Source: Antilocapra americana
Taxonomy: Eukaryota > Chordata > Mammalia > Artiodactyla > Antilocapridae
DNA: 64,000 nt
Direction: 5' to 3'
Assembly: GCA_007570785.1 (NCBI GenBank)
Contig: ML660201.1
Span: forward strand, 37,151,156 to 37,215,155
Below are positions 33,336 through 45,163 of the stretch, in pieces. The notes under the pieces are model-generated. The model was not told where the DNA came from, made no database searches, and saw only the letters and a program-made list of their open reading frames with translations. The position numbers were made by a program, and so were the translations under genes. The first letter of the stretch is position 1, and every line of letters starts with the position of its first letter.

Positions 33336-34194
33336 GGGACTCTTAGGAGGGTGGGGACACCATCAGAATTATCCGATCATTGGATCCCTGCCTAGCTGGA
33401 CAGAGATGCCTTGTGGGACAGTCAGATGGAATGAGAGAGGATGCTTGTTTAGAACACAAAGCTCAGAAATGTGCCAAAGGCTGAAACTGTCAATGCAGGG
33501 CAAGGTTTGAAATGATGTGCTTTTTAAACCTGTGCAGGACACAGACACCTGTTTCCCATGTGCTTCCCACTTTAAGGAAGACATGCCTTCCCTGAGACCT
33601 TACTCCTGCCAAAAAAAACAGAACAAAACAAAACCACAGACCAACCAAACAACAACAATAGCAACAACCAAAACTCTTGAGAACCTCAGGGGCCTTAAAT
33701 CCTCACTAACTATGATTTCCAACACATAAATCCAGTCAGCCCAGACTGAGGTGTTGACATTGGATTTACTTGCATGACTTGATAGCCTATTTCAGAATCC
33801 TCTCAGAGTTCCTTTTTTCCCATTGAGTTGTGATTATTTTGCTATGTTTCCTGTGGATGAAATTCACATGCACTCGAGATTTACTATATATTCTCCTCTG
33901 CCTTTCTCTCAGTTAACAGTGTGGTCATCCTTCCCCGCTAATGAAAAAAAAACAGCTTCCTAAGCAACTGACTACCAAGGTGTATGAAAACCCTGTCTAG
34001 AATTCTTCCTTCAAAAAAATCCACATTATGAAATGTAGGTCACTTTAAAGAAAGAGCAAGATGGAGCCATGATAATTGAGTGAAATGTGGATATGATCCT
34101 GTCCATGTTGGGTGCAAATGACCTTATCAGCCAGTTTAGGATTATGAGAAAAGGGCCAGAGGGTGATTTTACCTGTGGAAGTTACTCTGGAGCA
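33336..34194. other. Single-copy interval with CAA-rich tract
   Basis: A-rich 'aaaaaacagaacaaaacaa' and 'caacaacaatagcaacaac' simple sequence lies at about 33611-33675. The 70-codon frame across it is low complexity. Confidence 0.45.
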
Positions 34195-34350
34195 GCAGTG
34201 TGGGACCTGGAGGCCTGACTAGCTCTTGAGTCTTGGCCCCATTACCAGCCATTAATATCATTTTGAGCTAGAAATATAACCTCTCTGAGCCTCAGCATTT
34301 TTGTCTCCAAAATGGGCATAGCAATCTCTACATTGTGGATAGCCCTGGGG
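34195..34350 (+). repeat. MIR SINE
   Basis: 'gacctggaggcctgactag', 'aacctctctgagcctcagca' and 'tctccaaaatgggcatagc': sense MIR with a degraded head. Confidence 0.7.
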
Positions 34351-34765
34351 GCTCAAGTCATTAGGAAAAAGGAAGATGTTTCTCCTCCGTAGAGAACTGA
34401 TACTCTGTTGGCATATTGGGTGTTCAGTCAAAGGGCTAATTCCCCCTAGAGTTTAACTGTCAGAACACGTAGCAGTATTTCAGCAGCCTAATTCTTTTTT
34501 GTCTTGGCTTTGTCAATTGCGCACCAACCTTAAGCATTTCTGGAGTTGCTGCTATATGACCATCACTGTACAGTCATCTTGGAAGACCAAAGAAGTTTCA
34601 GACTACTGAGTGTCAAATGTGGCAATGTGTTTTCTGGAATATTTTTCCATTAATGCTCTGTGTGATCACTAGTACATGCTTTAAAAAATGCAAATTTTAG
34701 AATAAATTTATGGAAGAATTCTTATATGTTTAGAAAACTTAGTAGACATATACCCATATATGTGT
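34351..34765. other. Single-copy interval
   Basis: No repeat or gene was recognised. Confidence 0.4.
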
Positions 34766-34989
34766 GCATGTGTGCTAAGTCACTTCAGACGTGTCCAACT
34801 CTTTGTGACCCCACGGACTGTAGTCTGCCAGGCTCCTCTGCCCATGGGATTCTCTAGGCAAGAAAATTGGAGTGGTTTGCCATGTCCTCCACCAGGGGAT
34901 CTTCCCAATCCAAGGATCAAATCTGTGTCTCTTATGTCTTCTGCACTGACAGGTGGATTCTTTACCACTAGCACCACCTGGGAAACCCT
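34766..34989 (-). mobile_element. Bov-tA2 SINE
   Basis: Reverse copy: 'gctaagtcacttcagacgtg', 'ccccacggactgtagtctgc', 'tcttatgtcttctgcactga', ending 'agcaccacctgggaaaccc'. The 'ctagcaccacctggg' end marks the tA2 head. Confidence 0.94.
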
Positions 34990-35159
34990 ATTCATATATA
35001 AGTATATTAAAAGGCAGAATGAAATCATGCATTCCAAATTATTAATAGCATTTACCCTTAGATGTGAAAAAAAGATTGACATGAAAGAATCATTTAGGGC
35101 TTAAATGTTTTAGTCTAGTATGCTAAATGATTTGAGATTTCTGCAACAAGAATGTAATC

Positions 35160-37075
35160 ATGTATTAATTTAATTTTTTTAAAACAATATACTTTTTTGA
35201 GGATAAGTTTTAGGCTTACAGAAAAACTGAACAGAATGTAGAGAGTTTCCATATACCCCATCACTCTCCCCAGGTCCTCTACTGTTAATATCCTGTGTTA
35301 GTGTGATAGGTACATTTATTACAATCCATGAGCCAATCCTGACACAGTATTATTCACAAAAATCTGTAGTTTATATTAGGTTTCAGTCTTGGTGTTATAC
35401 ATTCAATTTGACAAATGTTTAATGACCTGTATCCAACATTATAGTATCTCACGGAATAGTTTTATTTCCCTAAAAATCCCCGGTACTCCACCCACTCATA
35501 CTTCTAGTTTCACTGAACATCTTGCAACTAGTTTTTCCTTTTTAACTGTCTCCATTGTTTTCCTTTTCCACTATGTCATGTAATTGGAATTATACAGGAT
35601 GTAACGTTTTCAGATCGGCTTCTTTCACTTATCAATATGCTATTACAATTCCTCCATGTCTCTTCATGGCTTCATACCTCTCTTCTTCATTGTCTGGAGT
35701 CACCACAGCATGTTTATCCACTCACCTATTGAAGGCCATCTTAGTTGTTTCCAAGTTTTGGCAACATGAATCAAACTGCTTTAAACCTTCTTGTGCGGGT
35801 TTTGTATGGACATGAGTTCCCGAATCATTTGGGTAAATATGAGGTACTGTTGAGTCATTTAGTAAGAGTATGTTTGATTTGAAAGAAACTGGTAAGCTGC
35901 CTTCCAAAGTGGCTGTACCATTCTACATTCTCACCAGCAATGAATCAGAGTTCCTGTTGCTCCACATCCTTCCCAGTATTTGACAGTGTTAATGTGTTTG
36001 ATCTGCATTATTCTAATAGATGTGCAGTGGTATCTCATGTTATTTTAACTTTGTAACTCACTAATAACATGGGACTTAGAGCATCTTTTAATATGCTTAT
36101 TTTCTATCTGTATATCTTCTTTGATCTGGTGTCTGTCAAGTCTTTGGCCCATTTGGGTTATTCATTTTCTTATCACTGAGTTTGAATTATTTCTGTGTTT
36201 TTGATAATAGCTCTCTATCAGATATGCCTTTTGCAAATAGTTTCTCCCAGTCTGTGGCTTATCTTCTTGTTCTCTTGACAGTGTCTTTCACAGAGCTGAA
36301 GTTTTTAATTTTAATGAAGTTCAACTTATCAATTATTTCTTTCATGAATTATGCCTTTGGTATTATATCTATAAAGTCATCACTGTACCCAAATCATCTG
36401 TCTTTCCTCCTATGTTATTTCCTAGGACTTTACATTTTATTTTTAGGCCTATGATCCATTTTGAATTAGTTTTTGTGATGGGTGTTAGGAAGGTCTGCGT
36501 CTGGATTTTTTTTTTTTTCCATTTCATAAGGATGTCTAGTTGTTCTAGCACCATTTATGGAAAAGACTGTTCCTTTATCCATTCAATTGCCTTTGTTCCT
36601 TTGTCAAAGATCATTTGACTATATTTCTGTGGTTCTATTTCTTACATCTCTATTCTATCCTATTGATCTATTTGTCTGTTCTTTTGCCAGTACCCTACTG
36701 TCTTGGTTACTGTAGCTTTGTAACAAGTCTTAAAGTTTGAGACTTTCAGTCTTCTGACTTTGTTCTTTTCCTTCAATTTTGTGTTGGGTATTCTGGATTT
36801 CCATATAAATGTTAGAATCAGCTTGTTGATGTCTACAAGCTAGCTTGCTGAAGCTTTTATTGAGACTGCATTTAATTTGTAGATTAAGTTGGGAAGAATT
36901 AACAGCTTGATAATATTGCCTTCTTATCTATTTCCATGGAATCTGTTTTCTTAAAGACCTACTTTGATTTCTTTTATCAGTTTTATAGTTTTCTTCATAT
37001 AGATCTTAGAGATATTTTGTTCAAATTATGTCTAGGTATTGCATTGGGGAGATATTAATCTAAATGGCATTGTGC
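35160..37075 (-). mobile_element. Old L1 LINE, 3' ORF2 to 3' UTR, antisense
   Basis: About 1.9 kb. Antisense landmarks: 'caggcttctttcac'-type start at about 35600, 'ccaaagtggctgtaccatt', 'tctcccagtctgtggctta', 'ttttaattttaatgaagttc', 'ggcctatgatccattttga', 'ctagcaccatttatggaaa', 'tactgtcttggttactgtag', 'ttagaatcagcttgttgatg'. No intact frame. Confidence 0.9.
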
Positions 37076-37449
37076 TTTAAATGTAAAATTCTAATGTATA
37101 AGAAAGTGATTGACTTTTATTAACCTGGTATCCCACCACCCTTCTGTAATCACTTATTAGTTTCAGAACACTGTCACTTGTATAGTTTTATCAAAAAAGG
37201 ATCAAACAAGATTGAGGATAAAACTAATCCACCAGACCTATACACATCATAATCTTCAAAATACAATAAGTATTTTGACACCAGGTATGACTTTTGTGAA
37301 TTTCCCGTAGTGCTTGCAATTGCTCTTGTTTATACTTGCAAATGTACAGATTCATATAATTACTTGACATACACACATCTGTGATGAATTCATTAGAAAT
37401 GTTGTGTGAATTAATAGGTTATAGATGTCCAAATAGACATATTGATGTC

Positions 37450-37583
37450 TAGCAGAGGCAACTCTACTCAAGACTTTGTAATGGCCTATATGGGAAAATA
37501 ATCTAAAAAAGGGTGGATATATGTATTGTTGTTGTTGTTTAGTCACTGTCATGATTAACTCTTTTGCAAGCCCATGGACTAAG
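37450..37583 (+). repeat. Inverted duplication, arm A (L1 + SINE tail)
   Basis: Contains L1 text ('ctactcaagactttgtaatg', 'atgggaaaataatctaaaaa') joined to a SINE tail ('gttgttgttgtttagtcac'). Its reverse complement matches 38292-38426 at roughly 120 of 131 positions by hand count, including across the SINE/L1 junction. Confidence 0.85.
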
Positions 37584-38041
37584 ACATCCAAATAATATAC
37601 ATATATAATATGTATTGATATGTAAGTCAGTTAACATTCAAAAAAGCAAAGCAAGAGGAAAAGAAGAATCTAAGCAATGGTAATTCCGATGATCTATGGC
37701 TCAGTGATAGACATATAAGGGACAAGGGTGTAGTGACTCGGAGACCCAATACAGAAAGCAGGGCCATGTTGAAGGAACCTCTTCCGGCTCATCAAATTTT
37801 TCAGTGTATAATAGTAAGGACATTTATGCACACTTGTCTGACTCCCAAGGATGGCTTTTTCATCTCTTTGCCTTCCATGTCTTCTCACTTCCTCTCTGGT
37901 TGGCTGACTCCCTTTGGAACCATACAGAGAAGAATATTCTGAGAAATGCAGGTCTTGCTGTCTTCTTTGCAATGCAGATTGCTGAGAAGAAGTTGATAAT
38001 TCTGGATTGATAATAGATCATCCAGCATTCCTTATTTATTT
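37584..38041. other. Spacer between inverted copies
   Basis: Single-copy except for an 'aatatacatatataatatg' AT stretch. Overlapping 60-90-codon frames on both strands at 37694-38010 have no recognisable domains. Confidence 0.4.
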
Positions 38042-38134
38042 ATTATTTTAAAATTTTTTATTGGCATATAGTTGATTTATGATGTTGTTTTAGTTTCAGG
38101 TGTACAGCAAAGGGAATAAGTTATACATGTGTCC

Positions 38135-38347
38135 AGGCTTCCCTGGTGGGTTAGTGGTAAAGGAGCTACCTGCCAATGCAGGAGACATGGGTTTGATAGC
38201 TGGGTCAGGAAGATCCCCTGGAGCAGGGAATGGCAACCCACTCCACTATTCTTGCCTGGGAAATTCCATGGACAGAGGAGCCTGGCGGGCCATAGCCCAT
38301 GCACTTGCAGAAGAGTTGAACATGACAGTGACTAAACAACAACAACA
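38135..38347 (+). mobile_element. Bov-tA SINE inside L1, with TSD
   Basis: Forward copy: 'aggcttccctggtgggttag', 'ggagacatgggtttgatag', 'ggacagaggagcctggcggg', tail (AAC)n. Flanks 'atacatgtgtcc' (38123-38134) and 'atacatatatcc' (38348-38359) form a 10/12 TSD. Confidence 0.94.
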
Positions 38348-38426
38348 ATACATATATCCACTCTTTTTTAGATTATTTTCCCATATAGACCATTACAAAG
38401 TCTTGAGTAAAGTTGCTTCTCCTATA
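38292..38426. repeat. Inverted duplication, arm B
   Basis: The last ~55 bp of the Bov-tA, its TSD and ~67 bp of adjoining L1. It is the counterpart of arm A at 37450-37583 in opposite orientation. The SINE body and opposite L1 flank are present only here, so this is likely the source copy. Confidence 0.85.
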
Positions 38427-38719
38427 TAGTAGGTCATTATTATCTATTATATATATATACTAGTGTGTATATATCGATCCCAATTTTTGTAACAGGGATA
38501 TCCATTCCCTTGGCTTCTCCAAGGTCTTCTCTCTTTTTTTAAACACATGTGCAAATGAATTTTTAAAATACAGCTTTACCTGACTTTACCTGTAAAGTGA
38601 CCATATGATTCATTTCTTCTACAGTCTTGAAACATTCTCTTTGTACATCTCTTATAATAAATAAACACATTTATATGAGAGTTCTACAAAATGTCTTCTT
38701 CCTGTATTAAATAATAATC

Positions 38720-38830
38720 CTGTTTACAGCAGAGATTCTTTAATGCCTAAACATGCCTTGCAGTGTCTGACAGTATAATACACGTAGTAGGTACTAATAA
38801 AATGAATGTCCTGCTTAAATTTCTGATTTA
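38720..38830 (+). repeat. L2 LINE 3' end
   Basis: 'gccttgcagtgtctgacag', 'cgtagtaggtactaataaaa' resembles the sense L2 terminus '...gcctggcacatagtaggtgctcaataaat'. Confidence 0.5.
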
Positions 38831-40076
38831 TTAGTCCTTTAAAAAATTTTTTGTTGCTGTTTTTTTCTAGTCTAGTAGCCTGATGGTGTGCACTAGTCAT
38901 TAACTTTTGGTTCAGAGTCAGGAAGCCTTAGCGGACATGTTGTGTTCAGTCTGCAGAGTCACGTTTCCTACATCATCATACCTGGTACATTTGAGAGCAG
39001 TTGGATGGCTTCTCTAATGATTCTCGAACACTGAAGTGAATGATAAATTACAGGTGTCTAATATTATATGATTGGTAAATGACTGTTTTGTGCTTTATTT
39101 CCATCCCTCCAGGAAGGCTAGATTATTCCCAAATAGCAGATTGCCATATGCAAATGCCAGTATTTACTCTCTGTTGATCCAAGGTAACAATTCAGAAACA
39201 GTCATTTAATATAAGACACTCTTATGATTTTTTATTACAAATTGATAACTAGTTAGGAAGGATGAGTCTCTAAGGAACCCTGTTATGATTGGGTTGACCT
39301 TCAGGTTCAATAGGGTGGGTTAGCAAAGAATTTATTTGCTGTGAATCCACATTATTGTCTAAATAAAATAGGTGTTTGGTTTTATTTTAGTTCCCAACTT
39401 AATTTAGGTTATTCTTAAATCTCAGAACAAAAATTATGTTTCTAAAGTGATATTAACACAAAAAATTCAAATAAAACCAAGACCTATCTACTGAGTTTCT
39501 CATGTGGTGCTGCCTTTTAACTGGTATACTCTTTTCCTTTGAGTTAAGTGTTACAAAAACACAGTTTCACTTTGGTTTTTGCTGCTTACTCTTGGTGTGC
39601 ACCTACTTGTTAACATACATTCCCCCAGATCTATTTCTAGTCATAGCTGCTTATTAATGCTGCTGCTTTGCTTACTTGCCTCAGATTTCTCTCTCTGTCT
39701 CTTTCCACCCTGCATCTCTATCTGCCTTAAGCTATTTTCTGCTCAGTTGGTTTTCTTTCAGCCTTATTGCAACGATGTTCTGGGCCTTTGCTGATCCTAT
39801 TTGTGGACCTGCATACACTCTCCACCTTGCTTTCTGCTTCATTGCCTCCTTCTTGCAGGTGACCTGCACTCAACTCACCTCTGCTGAAGAGCATCCAGGA
39901 GTGCCCGCCCCCCAACCCGCCGCCCTGGCCAACTGCCCTCTATTTTTAGAATCCCCTCTGTGCTGCACTATATGGGGGATAAACTACAAGCACCTTAGCC
40001 CCTCAAGGGTGCCACAGTGGCTCTTTAATGCCTAAGGGCTGGTAGGCAAGAGTGTCTAAAGCTTGGACAAGAGGGA
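38831..40076. other. Single-copy interval, no gene
   Basis: A 119-codon forward frame (39676-40035) runs through a GC-richer patch with C-runs near 39905-39925 but has no recognised domain. It is likely chance. Confidence 0.45.
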
Positions 40077-40208
40077 ATAAGAGTGTGAGTAAAAAAAAGA
40101 AATGGAAGTTAAAGAGGAGGAAATGGGGAAAGAAGAGGGACTGAAGGGAAATGAGGATGGAGAGTACAGAAAGGAGGGGAGGGCTGAAGAGTAAAGAAAG
40201 GAAAGGTG
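40077..40208 (+). repeat. Purine-rich (GA) tract
   Basis: About 130 bases with close to 87% purines on the + strand by hand count, including uninterrupted 16-base purine blocks ('ggggaaagaagaggga', 'agaaaggaggggaggg'). It abuts a DNA-transposon remnant. Confidence 0.85.
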
Positions 40209-40400
40209 TACCCGTCCCTCAGTTCCACAGGGATTGGTTCTAGGACATTCCGCAAATACCGAAACCCAAGGACAGTCACCTCATAGTTTAGGCACTCAGT
40301 GTTAGCAAGTTCCGCACCCATGGATTCAACCAGATGCGGGTTGTAATCACAGTACCCAATCCATAGTAGTTTTAATCTGAAGATGTGTAACATGCAGATT
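40209..40400. mobile_element. Tigger/MER2-like DNA transposon remnant
   Basis: 'cccgtccctcagttccacag', 'ggattggttctaggacattc' and 'ccatggattcaaccagatgc' resemble the two ends of TcMar-Tigger MER2-type elements. The interior is deleted. No TA duplication could be fixed. Confidence 0.45.
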
Positions 40401-40707
40401 CCCAGGACCAGCTATGTTTATAGCCAGGAAAACTATCCCAAATTCCTATGGAAAAGTGCTTTTCATTTAAGAGCCAACATTTTCACATTTATTTACTAAA
40501 CTCCAAGGTTCACTTAGTTTTGTTGCAATTCTGACTCCATTCTCTTGGTGCCTTTGTTGCCCTCCTTGCTCCATCCCACCTCTCACCCTTCCTGCTTATC
40601 TGCAGACTGTCCTTTCAGCATCAGTAACATGGGCCCTCTTTCCTTCTCTCTCACATGGCATTCACAACCAGCTCTCAAGATTAACTTATTCTGTGATGTG
40701 TGAGACT

Positions 40708-41650
40708 CTTAGATGCTACCAATATGGGGCAGAACTCAACCCAATCATGCAAAATGCCAGGCAGGATGACTCACAAGCTGGAATCAAGATTACTGGGAGA
40801 AATATCAACAACCTCAGATATGCAGATGATACCACCTTAATGGTAGAAAGTGAAGAGGAACTAAAGAGCTTCTTGATGAAGGTGAAAGAGGAGAATGAAA
40901 AAGCTGGCTGAAAACTCAGCATTCAAAAAATGAAGATCATGGCATCTGTTCTCATCACTTTATGGCAAATAGATGGGAAAAAATTGGAAACAGTGGCAGA
41001 TTTTATTTTCTTGGGCTCCAAAATAACTTCAGACAGTGATGGCAGCCAGGAAATTAAAAGATACTTGCTCCATGGAAGAAAATCTATGACAAACCTAGAC
41101 ATTGTATTAATGTCTAGACCACAAACCTAGATATCACTTTGCCAACAAAAGCCCATCTAGTCAAAGCTATGATTTTTCCAGTAGTCATACATAGATGTGA
41201 AAGTTGGACCATGGAGAAGGCTGAACTCCAAAGAATTGATGCTTTCAAACTGTGGTGCTGGAGAAGACTATTGAGAGTCCCTTAGGCTGCAAGGAGATCA
41301 ATCAGTCAGTGAATCCTAAGTTGATTGATTGATCAACCAGTCAATCCTAAAGGAAATCAACCCTGAAGACTCATTGCAAGGACTGATGCTGAAGCTGAAG
41401 CTCCAGTGCTTTGGCCACTGGATGGGAAGAGCCAGTTCACTGGAAAAGACCCTGATCCTGGGAAAGATTGAGGGCATGAGGAGAAGGGGGCAACAGAGGA
41501 TGAAATGGTTGGATGGGCATCGCCAACTCAATGGAAATGAGTTTGAGCAAACTCTGGGAGATAGTGAAGGACAGGGAAGCCTGGCGTGCTTCAGTCTTTG
41601 GGGTTGCAAAGAGCTGGACATGGCTTAGCCACTGAACAGCAACAACTCAA
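40708..41650 (+). mobile_element. BovB LINE, 3' ORF2 fragment with YADD box
   Basis: 5'-truncated RTE-type BovB. The 72-codon frame 40693-40911 carries the reverse transcriptase catalytic box (NNLRYADDTTLMVESEEE) intact, then ends at a TGA where siblings have a Leu codon. Two short foldback/duplication lesions at 41089-41130 and 41296-41345 disrupt it further. The 3' end runs through 'gccttt'-type tail text to '...ccactgaacagcaacaac'. Non-functional. Confidence 0.93.
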
Positions 41651-42270
41651 GGACTCATACTTTATAGGGAGGTGAGTAAGGGAAGTAAAAATCAGAGATC
41701 AGAGTGATAAGAAAGTTCTGGTGAGCTTCAGGGTTGACATCTCCTACTAATATTCAGAGCCATACTCCTGCAGGCAAGATCCCCTTCCTATTTTATGTAG
41801 GTAATGACATTTTGATATTCTTGATTCTTAATACTGAAAATGGCAGTGAAGGTAATAGAGTCAATCTCATAAAGCATGGATTCCAAATAGCTTTTGTCAT
41901 TCTTGCCAAGTATGATTTGCTGCCAGCATATACCAGTGATGCTGTGTAGAGAGGCATTTGAAGGCTGTGTGTAGACACATTGGAAAGAGGTCTGTGATCG
42001 GAAAGCAATATCTGCAAAAGCAGGAGGAGGTGGGAGTGGTGGTCTGTGTGCCATATATTTGTTCATCCAGTCTTAAAGTGTTTATAAGAACATTTAGGAT
42101 TTTGCACAGATAGTTTATAGATTTAGATAGCCAGAGAGAAATGGAATCCCTTCAGAAACTTTTGTTCTGTAATGGTCCTTCACCATCATCCTGATTTATT
42201 TTCTTCAGCCTTGCTGCAGGTAACCTGACTGTAAGAAGTGTGCATATGTTAATAAGCAACATATATACCT
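41651..42270. other. Single-copy interval
   Basis: Overlapping 71-92-codon frames at 41734-42066 on both strands have no recognised domains. Confidence 0.4.
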
Positions 42271-42474
42271 TTGAAAGTGAAAGTGAAAGTTGCTCAGTCA
42301 TGACCGACTCTTTGCGACCCCATGGACTACACAGTCCATGCAATTCCCCAGGCCAGAGTACTGAAGTGGGTAGCCTTTCCCTTCTCCACGCGATCTTCCC
42401 AACCCAGGGATAGAACCCAGGTCTCCAACACTGCAGACAGATTCTTTGCCAGCTGAGCCAAAAGGGAAGCCTTT
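42271..42474 (-). mobile_element. Bov-tA3 SINE
   Basis: Reverse copy: the 'gaaagtgaaagtgaaagttg' tail side, 'ctctttgcgaccccatggac', 'ggtagcctttcccttctcc', 'ttctttgccagctgagcc'. The 'gtagcctttcc' form marks tA3. Confidence 0.94.
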
Positions 42475-43744
42475 GCCCCCATATTAAAAACTATCCAATA
42501 ACCAAATAGTTATTCTCTACTGCTAATACAAGGCACATGGTTCTTTATAATAGTATAAGAAGATATTTTGCTGTTTTGTTACAACCAAGTTAAGAGTCTT
42601 TTGGTGGAATAATCCATTTGGTGTAATTGGAGAAGGTCAAACTTGTTTGGCTTTTATAACAGATATATTATAGGGATGTATGTATGTATTTCTATAGAGT
42701 TTGAGACCTATAAGGCAATTTAGATGACTCTCAATTCATGTGATTTGGAGAATGAAGATCAGAGACTATGTGACTTATTCAGGGCTTCACAGTTAGCTAA
42801 TAATTCATCTTTCTTCTGCATAAAGAATTAGCCTCTGTCTTCTATTTGACTGCTTCTCTCGGAGGTCATGAAGAACCTACACAAGCTCACTGCCAGAGAG
42901 GGAACCATAGGTTTATGTGTGTTGGGGGGAGCTATGAGTGGTGGGTGAGCAGGCGCCATTCAGTGGATGAGAGTCATTAGGGAGAGCAGGCAAGGGCCAG
43001 GTAAGTAACGGGACATCTCACTGAGAGCTTTGAAGGAACCAGGATGGTATCAGGATAGGCCACAGCAGAAGAGTAAGGGAGGGTTGGGTGACTGCCTGGA
43101 GCAGAGCCAGAGTGTCTGCAGCCCCCACTGCATGTGCACACATGAGCGCACACACACAGGTAGCTCTCGCTGACTGTCATTGCTGTGGTGTGTGTGTAGA
43201 ACCAGTTTAAAGATTCAGGACAAGAATAATCCTAAACCACCTTCTCCAGTTATACCAAGTGGATTATGCCACCAAAAGGCACTTGGTTTCACTGTGACAA
43301 CCAAGATGCCAACTTATACTACTATAAAGAACAGTGTGCCTTGCATTCTATGCAGATATCTTTGTTAGACATGATCTCCTTGGTAGATAAACTCAACTGT
43401 TCAGTGATGGGGTGGTGATATTCAGACAGGTAAATCTTTAAACCTAGTCTGGAATGGACCTAAAGGTTAGGAGGTCTTTGTCCTATTGTACATAAACACG
43501 CTGTACAGCTTCCAAAGTACTATGAAAATAACAGGTTTTCCCTTGATGCTAATGCATGGACAATAGTTTCTTTCCTTATGTGTATGAGGAGAAGCTTGGA
43601 CTAAGGGGCTGTTCCTTCTCTAATATCCCGTGGTATATTTCCGTGATACTAAGCTTGGTTTGATGTGAATATCTATCTACATGGGCACGTTTTATTTAAA
43701 GGCAAATCTAATCACCCTCTCTCTCTTTGAACAACTGGGCTTGT
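42475..43744. other. Single-copy interval, weak MIR trace
   Basis: A degraded antisense MIR-like stretch may occupy 42745-42815 ('ttcagggcttcacagttagc'). A perfect donor motif (CCAG then gtaagtaa) at 43000/43001 lacks a good upstream acceptor. Confidence 0.4.
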
Positions 43745-43830
43745 GTATCACCCTGGGCCTTCAGTGTTGTGTTCCAGGTGCCTCGCCCAGTATCTGGTTC
43801 CCATAGGTGCTCCGTGAACATTTGTTCAGT
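43745..43830 (+). repeat. L2 LINE 3' end
   Basis: 'cccagtatctggttcccat', 'aggtgctccgtgaacattt' follows the sense L2 terminus ending 'aatatttgttgaat'. Confidence 0.5.
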
Positions 43831-45163
43831 CCATAACTCTCAGCAGCATAGGGAGACTGTTTTCTCTCCATTTTACTATCCTCGTCCTGAGAGAGGGAGA
43901 GGTGGAGTTCTCCAGACTGACTTGGGGGGAGGCTACTGTGTCCCTGTACAGCCCAGATCACAGGGGAAAACAAAAGAGAGCTTCTGGTAAATCACCTTTT
44001 AAAAATAGACAGCAGTCTAAAAGAGCAGCCTTGAGGTAATATGATTTTATTATTAACATTTTTTTTTTAAGTTTGCCATAGTTATCTGAGCCCTTTCAGG
44101 TAGGCACTATATGGGTCCTTAATGCTGCTTCATGTTGATTCTGTGACTGTCCCTAAGAGTTTTCTCAAGAAACTGAAATAAGGTCAAGTTGTTCAGATGC
44201 TTACATAGGACTCTGGAACCTATTGTGCCCATATTGAAAGTCTCCTAAAACACTCAGAATTTTATTAATGCTGTTATGCCTCATTCTCCAGGGAACTGTG
44301 TGGAAACTCCAGCGTGGAATTTTTTTCAGGGCAATCAGGTCAGATTCTTTTTGGGTGCGTCAATTTGTTGTGTTGTTTTAACCTCTGCATTTACTTATTC
44401 CTGAGAATTAAACTCCAGTATCTTTAATGAATAGAAACAATGTCAATAATTGAAACGCCTTATAAATATTTAAATGAATCACAAAATTATTTGGCAGGTG
44501 AAGGTGAGTACATCTAGAAACTTATATAGCTTACACTTGGCAATAGACATTTCTAACTGTTCTCACCATGCAAATGCACAATAATGGCTTAATATAAACA
44601 AATTACTAGGGGAGTGAAAATTAATATAGTTTTGACACAAGTAGAATAAAGCTCATATGCATACATATAGTAAAAATAATAGTGCATTTTATTTACTTGT
44701 GTGGTGTCTAGCTGCAGCTACATTCTAGCTGCTTTGTAATAAAATTATAGCAACTGATTAAGTACCGATTAGCTGGTTAGAGACAGATCAGATTATAGCA
44801 ACAATTAAAGTCAGCATAGAACAATGTATTCAGTCAGTCTGCTCTTCCTTCTGCAAACAAAGTCTTGGAATAAATTTCTTTATTATGTATATGTGCTTTT
44901 TGTATGCAGTCAGTATTATTCTGATGGCAGGAACTTTGGGCTTGAAACAAGGAGGGTGGGAGGTTTTACCCAACTTGTCATCTAAGAAATGAGACCTTTG
45001 AAGCATGTCCACCTGGGCACACAGCATAAACAGAGTGCTCAGGAGGAAATGAATGGGTGTGCAGTGTGTGAGGCACGGTGATACCTGCCTAAGCTGAGTG
45101 GACAGAATCATGAAAAATGCTTTACCACGGGAAAGCAAAATATTGAACTCCATAGGAGCAAAT
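43831..45163. other. Single-copy AT-rich interval
   Basis: No gene was recognised. The window's longest frame (168 codons, reverse, 44830-45336) begins in this stretch and runs through the BovB tail. Its translation shows no family resemblance. Confidence 0.45.

Larger units (their letters stand above)
38042..38500 (-). mobile_element. L1 3' end, split by a Bov-tA
   Basis: The left part 'tattggcatatagttgattt' and 'caggtgtacagcaaaggga' and the right part 'ccactcttttttagatta', 'ccattacaaagtcttgag', 'tagtaggtcattattatcta' are consecutive antisense L1 3' UTR. The SINE at 38135-38347 interrupts them. Confidence 0.85.

Noticed and set aside
33517..33729. 70-codon frame rich in Gln, Thr and Lys
   Set aside because: It is a translation of an A- and CAA-rich simple sequence tract.
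39676..40035. 119-codon forward frame in a GC-richer patch
   Set aside because: No recognised domain, no splice sites matching its ends, and an overlapping reverse frame of similar quality; likely chance.
42900..43001. Perfect splice donor (CCAG then gtaagtaa)
   Set aside because: No acceptor with a pyrimidine tract lies within a plausible distance upstream.
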